From Diaporthe sp. PMI_573 (lineage: Eukaryota; Ascomycota; Sordariomycetes; Diaporthales; Diaporthaceae), in assembly GCA_021399435.1 (NCBI GenBank), contig JAJTUP010000037.1, positions 62,001-126,000 on the forward strand: a DNA stretch of 64,000 bases, read 5' to 3'. This document shows positions 11,240 to 21,677 of the stretch, one piece after another (position 1 is the stretch's first letter; each line of letters begins with the position of its first letter). The translations under genes were made by a program, and so were the position numbers. Below the pieces are notes generated by a model. It was not told the origin of the DNA. It made no database searches and saw only the letters and a list, made by a program, of their open reading frames with translations.

Positions 11240-12914
11240 TCATTGATGTTCAACATGTTCGTCTCCTTTCCGGAAGCAACTGGTGGTCAGACAGGCGGCA
11301 AATCTATCCTTCCACCTCCCATCGACAGTCCCACGTATCACCATCTCAAGATCAGGGACGTCCGAGTGCTTCCTCCCATCTATCAGGACGTCGATCTCCT
11401 CGAGCGTCTTGCCCCGCACTTCGACCCAGTACCATGCGATGAATGCGAACATGGCGATGTTCCAAGCCCCATTAATAACATAAAGCTTCCAACCGATGTT
11501 CTCCAGCGCGAACAGGAAGGCGAAGTTGGCCCAGATACCTGTTGCACAAATCACAAAGCTGAACATGCTCATGCCCCAGGCGCGGATGCTGAAGTTCAGC
11601 ATCTCGGCGGGTATGAGAAAAAGAATGGGTATCCAACCGAAGCCGTAACACGCAGTGAAGACAAATATCATGGCGACTGATGCGTAAATGCCGGGCTGGT
11701 AGTTCGAGTCACCGTAGGTCTTGGTCAGAGCACCGATGACGAACAAACTGATGGTGAGCCCGCCTGTCGACACCAAGGCGGCTGACTTGGCGCCCAGCCT
11801 GTCTGTGTAGAAGCTCCCCATGATGGACACGATCAACGTGCAGCAGTTCAGGCCCACATTCACGAGGAGTTGTTGCTTCGGATCCGTAAGTCCGGCATGA
11901 TCCAACACTTTGCCGATCTCGTAGGTCACAAGTGTATTCCCCATTACCATGGAGAAGAGCGCACAGGTCCCAGTAATGATGAGTCTCTTCCTCGTGCCCC
12001 TATTCTTAAACATTCGGGCCCACGGCATCGGGTTCCTCTCGTAGCCGATAGTGTCGACGATCTCGATAAACTGCAGTCGAACTCGCTCGTCCTCCTCATC
12101 CCCGCTGGAGTTGATACGCGCGAGCACAGTCAGCGCATCGTCGCCTCGGCCGACATCCACAAGCCACCTCGGGCTCTCGGGCATCCACGGGAGTAGGAGG
12201 ATGCACGCAATGCCCCAGACGCCCTGGAGGAGGCTGGGCAGCCGCCACGCCCAGGAGCCCTCGATCTGGGCCGTCCCGTACGACACGCCGGCGGCGGTCA
12301 GGGCCCCGACGTAGAAGAGGTCGTCGAACAGGCCCAGCCCCCAGGCGCGCTGGTCCCAGGGGAGCGTCTCGGCGAGGTAGGCTGGGGCCGTGATGGCGGA
12401 CGCGGTCGTGCCGAAGCCGATGATGATGCGCGCCGCGCAGAACATGGCAATATTCTGCGCCGCCGCCTGTATGACCGCCGCGGTGATGGTGATGACTGCC
12501 GCCCAGAAGAGGGCGACGCGCCGGCCGTATTTGTCTGTCAGCCAGCCCCAGAACATGCAGGCGATGCATCCGCCGATGTAGATGGTTGCGACGTTGAGAG
12601 AGCGGGTCGCGGTGGTCAGCTGGAAGTAGTCCGTATACTGAGACATGATATTAAGGCCGCCCATCATAGCACCGTCATACCCTTGGGTCTATTGGGGTGG
12701 TCAGTCCTTATCGGTTGGCACGCTCGCGTACTTTTGAAAACGGCGTCATGGTTTCTTTCGTCCGTGGAAGCTCACTTACCGCCGCCGTGATCACACAGCA
12801 TGCGAGAAGGATGTATGTGTTGCCAGATGCCGTTTTCGGATACCATATCGGCGCATGGAACGGGAGGATATTACCCCACCTGGCCTGGTAGGGGATCTTC
12901 GGTGTATCCACCAT
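11240..12914 (-). CDS. MFS sugar transporter (lactose/hexose permease-like), two exons
   Basis: Minus-strand exons are 12914-12780 and 12688-11240, giving 527 residues. The intron has a GTAAGT donor and an AATAG acceptor, and joins ITAA to TQGYDGAMMGGLN, the conserved end of the first membrane segment in sugar porters. Other marks are DKYGRRVALF near residue 97, PESPRWLVDVGR near 215 and VEVRGKTLEEID near the C-terminus. About 12 hydrophobic segments are visible. Short exon-1 N-terminal tail plus this motif set resemble the fungal lactose-permease-like/hexose branch. It differs from the transporter at 2025-4639 in intron pattern and tail length, so the two are not recent duplicates. The stop lies only 70 bases from the transposon's right end, so the transposon landed in its 3' flank. 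Confidence 0.9.
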
Positions 12915-14065
12915 GTTTAAAGCAGTCAAAAATGGAATGCATGCTCGGCCGAGAAGATATTCCCTCGTAGGAGGAGCCCACAAGCCACGAGTTGGTTGGG
13001 CAAGAAGACCCTCCTCTTGTGACCATCTCCAAGCGTCGCCGCCGTCTCTTTTAAAGCATAAGAACCCTACAAGAGACCGTACGCCCCAATGAAACAAGGC
13101 AAGGTAGCAATGAGGACGCACAGGGCAAGGCTTCGGATAGTTTGGTAGCCAGCAGTCGGGTAACTCGCCTAAAACATTTTGAGATCTGGGCCCTGCAGAT
13201 GGTCTACTTGAGATCCAATATCACCACCCTGAGATCAATGAGCATGGCAAAATAAGAGAAGCCAAGACCGAACCCGTACATCCGCGATTTCATGCCAGAC
13301 TTTGTCGATTATGAGAGGGGGCGGGCAATCGTGCAGAATTGCTTTTATCAAGTCATCACAGGAAGGTTTGGCCGAGAAAGTTAAAAGGCCTAGCTATATG
13401 CGTAAAACTTCATCCGTACTCTGCCGTTGATATGTCCTCGTCCCCTCGTCAAATCATGTTCGAGCAGAAGCAGGTCATGACTCGACATAGCTGAGCCCGC
13501 TGTCGCATTGTAACCGGAGAGTGCAACGTGCGTCAGGACAACCTTGCACTTGTTAGGCTGGTCCGCTCGGTGACCTGTTGACCTCCTATCCTACCCTGGT
13601 GTTGCTGTCGGACTCGTAATGTTTCTCGGATGCTGAAGAAACTCTTCCGACCAAATCAACAGAGTTTAGCAAGCAACGTCTATGTTGTTTGATGGCCGGG
13701 CACACAGGCCACAGGAATGATCTGTGCCGATAAGACCTCTGTGGACCATCTATGCCCGGTGAAGCGTTGGACGGGACGCACTGCCATCGTTATTTGACTG
13801 CGTCATAGCACAGGACATTCATTGCATGATGATATATTCTCGGTATGCCTCGCTTTACCTTGTTGCAGCAGACACAAAAGACATACATTTATTACATTTA
13901 AGTTACTGCAGAAGCGTACAGGATGCAATTATAGACAAGCCCTTTTTATTCCCTGCCAAGGGATGGAATCCATTCCATAACACATCCCCTCGCCATCCTT
14001 CCCTCATCAAAGCAGGCGGCCGAATCGTCGACATCGCCTTGGATCATGGCAGAAACCAGGCCTTT
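12915..14065. other. Intergenic, no gene seen
   Basis: This is the upstream region of the sugar transporter and the 3' flank of the small secreted protein gene. I see no supported coding sequence. A plus-strand frame covering 13826-14518 mostly mirrors the secreted protein gene and is rejected. Confidence 0.5.
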
Positions 14066-14464
14066 TTAGAAGATGAAGTACCGCATCATAAAGTAGTCCC
14101 CATGGTCGTTGCTGCAGCCTTGGGCCTGGGGAATCTTGATGTTCCACGTGGGGCACGACACCTTGGAGTGGTCCTCGTTCCAGAGGCAGAAGTTGCCGAT
14201 CCCTCTCCCGCACCCCGTGAACTGATACCAGTCACCGCGGGACTCGAACCAGCCGCCGTTGAAGTCACACTCGGTCACTTGTTCGATGCCCATGTAGGTG
14301 TAGTCACAGGCATTCTCGCCGTACACCCAAACCGCATTGTCGGAGTGGCCGTCTGTGAAGTTGGCATATCCGAACCCGAAGCCGAACGTGGCATTTGTAA
14401 CGGCTTGGGCGACGCCGGCTGCACCAAGTGCGGCCGCGAGGAGGTTGGCGGAGGTCGGCTTCAT
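14066..14464 (-). CDS. Small secreted cysteine-containing protein (candidate effector or surface protein)
   Basis: It is a single-exon frame of 132 residues. Residues 1-21 form a typical signal peptide (MKPTSANLLAAALGAAGVAQ, predicted cut after AQA at about 21). The mature part of about 111 residues has six cysteines (C53, C66, C85, C93, C104, C117), enough for three disulfides, and is rich in G, N, D and aromatics. Two N-glycosylation sequons are visible (NAT, NFT). I do not recognise a domain, so the function is unknown. Size, secretion and even cysteine count fit fungal effector-like or small extracellular proteins, but that is only a class description. A TATA-like sequence lies about 200 bases upstream on the same strand. 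The opposite strand is also open over this region, which weakens the argument from open-frame length alone; the signal peptide is the main support. Confidence 0.75.
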   Translation of the reverse strand: MKPTSANLLAAALGAAGVAQAVTNATFGFGFGYANFTDGHSDNAVWVYGENACDYTYMGIEQVTECDFNGGWFESRGDWYQFTGCGRGIGNFCLWNEDHSKVSCPTWNIKIPQAQGCSNDHGDYFMMRYFIF

Positions 14465-15082
14465 TGTGAAGACTGTAATGGGTTAGCTTCAATTATTTGG
14501 CCTCCGTCAAAGCTGTGAGTCTCACGTATGTGCTTTTGAATTTTATGATACGGGACTGTTTTGTTCTTGGCTGGAATGAATTAATGGAAGACTCTCGAGT
14601 GCTGTACACGGGCTTCGATTGTTGCATGAATAGGAAAGGACGGATTTCTGTAATTTCAGACTCATATTTATATCAATTTGTGATAGCTGTGGAACATAAT
14701 GGTGAGCGTGGGTTTTGCTCTATGTTCCACACTTACACGCATCCCCGAGGCCGACAACCGTGATCGAGAGCTTACATGCATGTATCTTCGGGAAACGAAA
14801 TGTTAGGAAATGGCGCCCTCGTAGAGAGATTTAGTTGAACGCGGATTTAAGTTTCCAGTCTCGGGCACTGGCTGACGGCTGACGCATCCATTGATGTATC
14901 AATATATGTTCCTTGAGTCGCACTACCTCGAGTGATGTGAGGCAGCATTTTAACACGGTACCGAGCCATCATCATTGGACGAATGAATAGGCCAATCTCA
15001 TCACTACCCTTCACAGATCTGCGATCTGACGACAGAGATAATGTGAAGGCGGGAAAGAACAAGCAGAGTCCAAATAAATGGA
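14465..15082. other. Divergent intergenic region between the secreted protein and MBL hydrolase genes
   Basis: This stretch separates two head-to-head genes and should contain both promoters. No coding sequence is supported. Confidence 0.5.
14665..14672 (-). promoter_or_regulatory. Possible TATA box of the small secreted protein gene
   Basis: The minus strand reads TATAAATA here, about 200 bases upstream of the ATG at 14464. Position and sequence suit a core promoter element, but no transcript start is known. Confidence 0.3.
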
Positions 15083-16243
15083 ATGCAGTACCGGGGCGTC
15101 AAGTGTAGGAACCTACATGGCTTCGGGGTTATCAGCCACTTCGGCTCGGACCCTCATGACGACGACTTGATGACGATGAGCCTTGTGCTACATTTGACAT
15201 CAGCTGCTGACAACAAGGTGATCAGGTATGACTCAGCTCAGCTGCCATATACAACCAGTCACTCAGGTCGCACATGTGCGGTATTTGGCAACCAGCCTGT
15301 CGACCAGATTCCGGACCCGAAGCGTGACGTCGTCTCGCCCAAGGGCTTCTTCTACCGCCAGTACAATGAGCAAATGCCTGCGGGCGGCGTCCAGTTTCTT
15401 GACAACGCTTGGTTCTTTGGCACGGATAACCTGGGAGCGGTCGTCGTCAAGACCGATAATGGCCTCCTTCTTTTCGACGTCCTGACGACCTGGGCTGATA
15501 TGCAAGAGCACATGATCGATCAGATGCCGGCCGCTGGGCTCGCCCCAGCCGACATCAAGTACATCTTCATCGGGCATCGGCACGGCGACCACATTGGCGG
15601 GATCAACCTGCTCCTGCAGAACCACACACAGGACGCCATCATCGTGGCTGGAGAGCCTGACGCGATGTGGATCGAAGAACAGCGTGCCGCCGTTATCAAC
15701 GGGCCAGCGCCCCTTCCTTCCGACGCCGGGACGAACCTGTCTGCTGAAGCCATCAAGTCGCTGAGGCAGAAGCAACTGAACGAGCTACCAAGCAGAGTGG
15801 ACATCAGAGTTCCCGCCTTCGAGGGCGTCAAGACCGGCACGAAGCGCATCGACACAGGTGGAACTGAAGTCGTCGCCATCCTGAATCCCGGTCACACGCC
15901 CGGCCAGCTCTCTGCCATCGTTCCGGTCAAGCAGAACGGGAAAGACCATAGACTACTAGTCTGGAGCGGCAACGACAAGCTCGAGGAAGCAAAACAGTAC
16001 GCGATATCCGCGGATTTCGCTCGCGGGGTAGCGGAGCAGGAAGGGGCGGACGTGTTCATAAACACCCACGCGTACCAGAGCGCGAGCTTCTATCACCTGA
16101 GGAGATTGAAGGAGGAGGTGGAGGCTCCCAACCCGTTTGTGATGGGGGCGGATGGCGTATCGCGCTTCCTGGGAATCTTCACCGCCTGCCAGCGGGCCAC
16201 CAAGCAGCGGTTTGAGGACGGCACGTGGTTTTCGTGGGAGTGA
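15083..16243 (+). CDS. Metallo-beta-lactamase-fold hydrolase
   Basis: It is an open frame of 386 residues. The zinc motif HxHxDH is intact as GHRHGDHIGG (H165, H167, D169, H170), followed by GHTPGQ (H271) and NTHAYQ (H329), so all usual ligands of a two-metal centre are present. The strand before the motif (VVVKTDNGLLLFDVLTTW) and the FFYRQYNEQMPAGGVQFLDNAWFF region are typical of MBL-fold enzymes of the secreted or lactonase-like kind. The substrate cannot be inferred. The first 60 residues have low coding quality and no clear signal peptide. The true start may be the later MTMSLVLH (residue 30) or lie in an undetected upstream exon, so the 5' end is uncertain. It is transcribed away from the small secreted protein gene. 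Confidence 0.82.
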   Translation: MQYRGVKCRNLHGFGVISHFGSDPHDDDLMTMSLVLHLTSAADNKVIRYDSAQLPYTTSHSGRTCAVFGNQPVDQIPDPKRDVVSPKGFFYRQYNEQMPAGGVQFLDNAWFFGTDNLGAVVVKTDNGLLLFDVLTTWADMQEHMIDQMPAAGLAPADIKYIFIGHRHGDHIGGINLLLQNHTQDAIIVAGEPDAMWIEEQRAAVINGPAPLPSDAGTNLSAEAIKSLRQKQLNELPSRVDIRVPAFEGVKTGTKRIDTGGTEVVAILNPGHTPGQLSAIVPVKQNGKDHRLLVWSGNDKLEEAKQYAISADFARGVAEQEGADVFINTHAYQSASFYHLRRLKEEVEAPNPFVMGADGVSRFLGIFTACQRATKQRFEDGTWFSWE

Positions 16244-17147
16244 GTTGGCTCAAACAGCTCTCCACGAGCGGAAGCTGCGGATGAAGCACAGCTATCGTAT
16301 GTAATTATTACTCTTCTTACCTTGTGGGATAATATATTTGTGCCGTCTGCTCGGAGGAGCACGGCTTTCGAGCGGTTTCGTTTTTTATTGGTAGACATAA
16401 TCTTCTTCACGCAGTGGTAAACGCTCAAAGACCCGGCATTAGATAGCATACAATGCCGATAACAGTAGGCTTTAGTAGACTAGGCCCTACAATTTATACT
16501 ATAATTCAAATAGTACCAAACTGATATAGAGGTACCATGTATGTTGCCTCAAAACGGCTGGGCAGTGACGTATATAGTGTCCAAATTCGTCTGCCCCGGC
16601 TCGCACGAGTCTCGTACTGGTACGAGCCATCCACAATATGTCCCTTGATGACGGGGAGGATCCCGCAAAGCTCTGGCTCATACAAGCCAAGGCCGGCCGT
16701 GAATGGCGGAAGATTCGTGTTTCAAAACAAAACAACCGCATGCCAAGGGAAGCTCCTGACGATCAAGGCTCGGCGGCGCCTCACTCAAGGTGCGGCCCTG
16801 CCCTCAAAACGGCAGTCTGCCCTCCTGCCCCATAAAAAGAATCACCCGGTTCGGCGGATCCTTACCTGGGATGAACGCAAGATCTAAGGAAACAATTGGG
16901 ACGCGGCACTGATGCGCACTCTAATGGAGACTCCTGCAATAACGAAGAAACTCTTGGTCCGAGGAGCGGGCTTCGGGCTCCAGACTGCCTGATTTGTTAA
17001 TGGATCATTGCACGTGCGGTCTCTTGTTGAATCATGTATAACAATAGAGTATGAGGTGAACCTTGAGCTCTGTCAACAACTTCTCGTCGCATCGTGCCCT
17101 CGCTGTGCTGAGATTGCCCTCAACCTTACACTACACGCATAGCCGCC
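16244..17147. other. Intergenic, no gene seen
   Basis: The region contains a 16-base near-perfect palindrome (CTCGTACTGGTACGAG, near 16611) and otherwise only short frames without family resemblance. It should hold the promoter of the beta-helix protein gene. Confidence 0.5.
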
Positions 17148-18278
17148 ATGACGAGATTCTCCAAGATCGCAGCAGCGTCGGTGCTGGCCACCGCGGCATA
17201 CGCCCAATGCGGTTCGGCGCCAGACGCCACGGTTGACGGCACAGAGGGCGCCTACACGGCCACCGTGGGTGGATCAGAGGTGTACTCTGGCAGTGACTAC
17301 TACACAGCCATCACAGAGGCTCTCGGCGGCATTTCGAGCGGCCAGACCGTCTCCGTCATTGCCTCCGGAAACATCGGGTCCAAGACGATCAGCATCGACA
17401 GTGGCAAGACCTTCGAGGGCTGCGGCCTCATCACCGCCTCTATTGCTGCCAATGGAAAGGGAGCGATCGAGAGTTTGAACACAGAAAATGTCAATATCCC
17501 CTACCTGAGCCTTGCCGGCGAGGTCTACTTTGGCCTCCACTTCTACGGTACCAGTGGCCTGACCCTGGGCGAAATCGACATGGACCTCACTGCCGGCATT
17601 GGCATCCGATTCGACCGAGACGAGGCGGCCAACTCCAACGTAAAGATGGGCACTATCACCGTCACTGGAGCTAGCGTACGTCCCTACATACTCTCCCTCA
17701 TGACTGCCCTTTTCTTGAATCATTGCTGACGTCACAAACAGTCCCACGCCGTCGAGACCTGGAACATCGACGGCCTCACGATCGACTCAGTCATCGCCAC
17801 GGACGTCGGCGAGTGCGGTCTCCTCCTCCAGAAGACGACAAACGCACAAGTTGGGTTAGTTCAGGGCTCCAACGCCGGTGCCGGAACCGGCTATGCGACG
17901 CTGCGTTTTGCGAACCAGAACGGCATGCTGGGCGGCGGCAACTACGAGACCAACGTGGTCATCGACAAGGTCGTCTCGCGTGGCGGTGGTCGTGGTATAT
18001 TCTGTGTGTCTGAGTCCGGCGGCGCCGAGATTGGCACCGTTGACCTGTCGGGCAACGAGAACAACGCCATCCTCATCGAGAACTGCTACAACGTGGCCAT
18101 CAAGGGCGGTACCGTCCAGGGAGGTGGTGAGGTGCGCCTCTCGGCCCGGGACGAGTTCGCCATCACGCGCGACATTAGCCTCACCCTTGAGGTTAACGAC
18201 AACTCGGTCAGGGAGTCTCCTTGCTCTGAGAACCCTACTTTCAGCATCACGGGCGATGCTACGTTGGATGTCTGCTAA
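17148..18278 (+). CDS. Secreted right-handed beta-helix protein (pectate-lyase-like fold)
   Basis: Exons 17148-17675 and 17742-18278 encode 354 residues. The intron has a GTACGT donor and an AACAG acceptor and is phase 0. A signal peptide (MTRFSKIAAASVLATAAYAQ, cut after AYA) starts the protein. The rest is a repetitive pattern of short beta-strands with stacked G, N, I and V (such as ENVNIPYLSLAGEVYFGLHF, MGTITVTGAS, ENCYNVAIKGGTV), as in parallel beta-helix proteins of the pectate lyase superfamily. No catalytic residues of a named family could be identified, so the activity (pectin, alginate or other polysaccharide, or none) is open. About five cysteines remain in the mature part. It fits an extracellular or wall-associated role, in line with nearby transporters and the secreted glycosidase-like protein. 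Confidence 0.8.
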
Positions 18279-18881
18279 GCGTGGGCTTGAGTAAGGTTCA
18301 TCGGATTTGTGCCGGCTGAGGTCTCAGATTTCTTTCAAGAGGCATAATCGTCACAGCATGTACATAAATATCTGGCTGTGCCCAAATTTCTTGTACAATA
18401 CTTCACTTGGAAATAAGCGTCCCAGACAAGAGGACAGGTTGATCTCGTCGTCTAATTGGTGCTCGCGGTGTCACCAACCGTGTCTTTTTCAACGTTCTTA
18501 ACATTTCGAGTGAATATGTAGGTAGGAGATGACCAAAACAAGTCGACGGTTGACCAATTTACTATAGCCTCGAGGCGTGAAATACTCCAGGATATGGGTT
18601 TCCACCGTATCTCGTGTGTGACGAGCAAGAGCTAGTGATCCGTGATGCCACTACTAGTTGCAACTGCAAGTGATATTCCAGACACATTAGCGACATCTAT
18701 CATCTCAAAGAGGGAGATCGCACGCTAATTTGACATTGCCAAGGCTCCACATGCCGCAGCGTAAACTTCGTGGTGGGGCCTGCTTTATCGTGCACCGGAT
18801 CCCGCCGAGATCTCAACATCACCTCGGCACGTTGATGACATCGATATCAGGCTCACGAGGCCCACAGGTTAATGTTCGCTC
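18279..18881. other. Intergenic, no gene seen
   Basis: This is the 3' flank of the beta-helix gene and the upstream region of the Zn2Cys6 regulator, which are in tandem. No coding sequence is supported. Confidence 0.5.
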
Positions 18882-20987
18882 ATGGCCCAAGAGGAGGACA
18901 CCTCGACTTCATCCCAAGCACACTCAAGCCTCTCCACACGCGGATGCACCCAAAGCACAGGCGGCGCCCAGCGTGGTGGGACTGCCGGCGATGCGGTGGG
19001 GGAACGCCCTTATCGGTCGCACCTCCGACCGGCATGCCAGGCTTGCAGGAGGCGCAAGTCTCGCTGCAAGGTCGACGAGGGTGAGGTGAAAGGGTGTGTT
19101 ATGTGTCGAGTACATGGGACGAAATGCGAGTTCCCAAGCACGGCTTTAAAGGCCTCGACACATCAGCGAACGGCTGCGCGTAGTAGCAAAAGGACCGCGC
19201 CAACGGGCCCGACGTCCCACGCCCAGCCGCGATCCGGCGGCACATCATCGGCGAGACCGAGACAGCTTGGACCTCTGCCAGAGCCGTCAGCCCCTCTGAC
19301 AGCACCGCTGCCCCAGACCACGTCGCCTTCTCACGGTTTGGCGCCGGTGAGAGACAACGATGGCGCCGTCCAGCATCCGACGACCCTCATCGCCGGCCTG
19401 GGGAGCCCCGAGGAGGAGGAGAGCTCGCACATCGTCGGCCCCGTCGTAACGAGCGACACCCAGATCCTGGCCGACTACCTGCGCGCCGACGCTCACCACG
19501 GCGCAGGCAGGCGGCTGGCACGGATCATGCGCCTGCGCCCCGGCCGCGACGGCGGTGGCGGCGGAGCAGCAGGCCCCGACAACAGTTCCGTCATGTTCGC
19601 CAGGGTCCGCAGGCGGCCGATGGGCCAGACGCCGAACCAGTCGGTGGCGTCGGGCAAGTGCCTCATCATCGAGAGGATCATCGAGCCCTTCGGCGACGAG
19701 CTGATCGACACGTACTTCCGCAGGGCCAACGCGTGCTTCCCGCTGCTGGACGAGGGCTCGTTCAGGGACCAGTTCCGCCGGCAGCCGGCGCACATCTCTT
19801 CTGCCCTGTTGGCGAGTGTCTACGCGCACGCCCTGACCTTCTGGTCGCAGCCACGGCGAGCGGCCGGGCGCCACTGCCCGGACAGCAGGTTCGTCTGGAA
19901 CCAGGCCACCGACGCGCTGTACTCGGAGCTGCAGCTCTGCCCGGGGATGTCGACGGTGGTCGCGGTCCTGCTGGACGTCGGGGGCCGCCCGTCGACTTCC
20001 ATGATCGGCAACGGGGTCTTGATCGGGTCGGCCGTCTCGATAGCTCACGGCCTGGGCCTGCATCGTGACCCGACCGACTGGGACATATCCGAGCCTGAGA
20101 AGAGGATCAGGGTGCAGATCTGGTGGGCTCTCGTCGTCCATGACAGATGGTTTAGTCTCGCATACGGGACGCCTCCGCATATACAAGGGAAGTTCCACGA
20201 TGCGCCGAGGCCGAGGGCAGACGGAAGCGTGAATACAGTCTTCCTGGCTCTCGTAAGCCTGAGCGAAGTCCTCGATGCATTTCTTGTGCACATCTACGCC
20301 CTCAAGCTGGACAGGCAGGCCACATCCGAGTTCGACCCGGGGACCGCCCTGAGGCGGTGGGAAGAGTCTCTCATTGGTGACATCCGCCGGCTCATCATAT
20401 ATGGTAAAGACCTCAGCGCCCCCGGGGCGAGCAACCTCCGCTTGTCATACTTGTTCGTACGACTTCTACAGCGGAGGATGGAGCTCGACAGCACGGCAGA
20501 CAAGAGCAAGCACGCAGACATAGATGATCTGTCAGGTCGCTACGTCCACCTGCGCGAGGCCGCAGAAGATATCGTGCGCCTGGTTCAAGCACTCCGGGCA
20601 CCACAACTCAATGACTTCTGGCTCCCCACTGCGGCGTTTATCTTCACCTCCACCATTGCGTTCCTGCTGCGAGTGGCACTAGAAACGGAGAAGACAGCCA
20701 ACGGGCTTGGCGAGAGCGTGTCTCTGAGCCTCGCAAAGGACCTCCTCGCTGCTTTGACAGGCCACCAGCAGAACTTCGGGTGGGACCTGGGCGACGCCTG
20801 CATCGCACAGTATGCTGACGTTGTCGAGGAGCTGCGAAAGGCAACCCCGGTAGCTAATAACACTGGCCAAGGGGATCAGGAGACAGCTGTGCCCCTGATT
20901 GACTGGCAGGATTTTGATGTATCGGGCTTCCCCGATGTTGAAGAGTTGTTTCCAAATCTGTGGGACATGTTCGACAGCAACTATTGA
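18882..20987 (+). CDS. Zn(II)2Cys6 transcription factor with fungal-specific regulatory domain
   Basis: A single open frame of 701 residues. The binuclear zinc cluster is at residues 52-82 (CQACRRRKSRC, then CVMC and a final C, spacing C-x2-C-x6-C-x9-C-x2-C-x6-C). A low-complexity S/T/P linker follows. The central Fungal_trans region begins around residue 265 (FGDELIDTYFRRANACFPLLDEGSF) and includes GLGLHRDPTDW and the RIRVQIWWALVVHDRWFSLAYGTP helix, hallmarks of this family. An acidic C-terminus (DWQDFDVSGFPDVEELFPNL) could be an activation region. It should be nuclear and bind CGG-containing sites. Its closest neighbours are the beta-helix protein upstream and the glycosidase-like protein downstream, all on the same strand, so local regulation is plausible but unproven. 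Confidence 0.92.
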   Translation: MAQEEDTSTSSQAHSSLSTRGCTQSTGGAQRGGTAGDAVGERPYRSHLRPACQACRRRKSRCKVDEGEVKGCVMCRVHGTKCEFPSTALKASTHQRTAARSSKRTAPTGPTSHAQPRSGGTSSARPRQLGPLPEPSAPLTAPLPQTTSPSHGLAPVRDNDGAVQHPTTLIAGLGSPEEEESSHIVGPVVTSDTQILADYLRADAHHGAGRRLARIMRLRPGRDGGGGGAAGPDNSSVMFARVRRRPMGQTPNQSVASGKCLIIERIIEPFGDELIDTYFRRANACFPLLDEGSFRDQFRRQPAHISSALLASVYAHALTFWSQPRRAAGRHCPDSRFVWNQATDALYSELQLCPGMSTVVAVLLDVGGRPSTSMIGNGVLIGSAVSIAHGLGLHRDPTDWDISEPEKRIRVQIWWALVVHDRWFSLAYGTPPHIQGKFHDAPRPRADGSVNTVFLALVSLSEVLDAFLVHIYALKLDRQATSEFDPGTALRRWEESLIGDIRRLIIYGKDLSAPGASNLRLSYLFVRLLQRRMELDSTADKSKHADIDDLSGRYVHLREAAEDIVRLVQALRAPQLNDFWLPTAAFIFTSTIAFLLRVALETEKTANGLGESVSLSLAKDLLAALTGHQQNFGWDLGDACIAQYADVVEELRKATPVANNTGQGDQETAVPLIDWQDFDVSGFPDVEELFPNLWDMFDSNY

Positions 20988-21677
20988 GAAGATTCTCTAT
21001 ACAGGTACATGTGGCTTGCCGCAGTTCATCTACAAACGTGGTCGGCCAATCGTCCCTGCTTTATTCGTAGGCCTATACTTGTTAAATCCATCGTTTGTTG
21101 TGGCCCGCGAGAAAGATCAATGTGACTTGCGCACCGGAAACCAACTTCACACTTTGCAGGGTCTCGATCAGTCATTCTACCTTGTACTCACTCGATTCCG
21201 ATCGGAATGTCCCCAATCAGTAACTATGCCAAAGAAGTCAAGTGTAGGAGAAGTCTACGACTCAGGGTGCCAATCACAACCTGGATAGAACATTACCATT
21301 TTACCATGATCATCAAGCCAATTCATTTAACCTTAAATTGATTGATGGCATGCAAGTCATGGCTAGGTATTCTATACTGGGTATGCCGACCCCTTTTTGG
21401 CCATTCAGGGGTCTTATCGACGGAACCCCACTTCTCCCGGCGCATTTCACCGGTGCAACGTTAACAGAGGAGGGGAAGGGGCGAGCTTGCCACTGCGGGC
21501 AGACGCCGTGGCTGCTCTTGAGGTCGTCGATGGCACTCTGCTCTGCCACAGATGAGATGAACTGGTCATCCTGCGAGTATCGAGGTCCTGTGTCGTTGAC
21601 CCCGGCCCCGTAAGCAAGCCGTGCAACCCAGCCGACGCGCGAGAGCCAAGCATTCATTATTGACGTTGCTCACCACG
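20988..21677. other. Intergenic, no gene seen
   Basis: This is the spacer between the regulator and the glycosidase-like gene. No coding sequence is supported. Confidence 0.5.

Noticed and set aside
14213..14235. Possible tRNA B-box on the minus strand (GGTTCGAGTCCC)
   Set aside because: It lies inside the secreted protein coding sequence and no cloverleaf can be folded around it.
13826..14518. Plus-strand frame of 230 codons over the small secreted protein gene
   Set aside because: No signal peptide or family; it mirrors the minus-strand gene, which has a signal peptide and patterned cysteines.
16500..16890. Plus-strand frames resembling a degraded retroelement fragment
   Set aside because: Similarity impression rests on a few residues; no catalytic motif or terminal repeat is present.
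19287..20291. Minus-strand frame of 334 codons
   Set aside because: Antisense shadow of the Zn2Cys6 regulator in GC-rich coding DNA; R/P/H-rich with no family resemblance.
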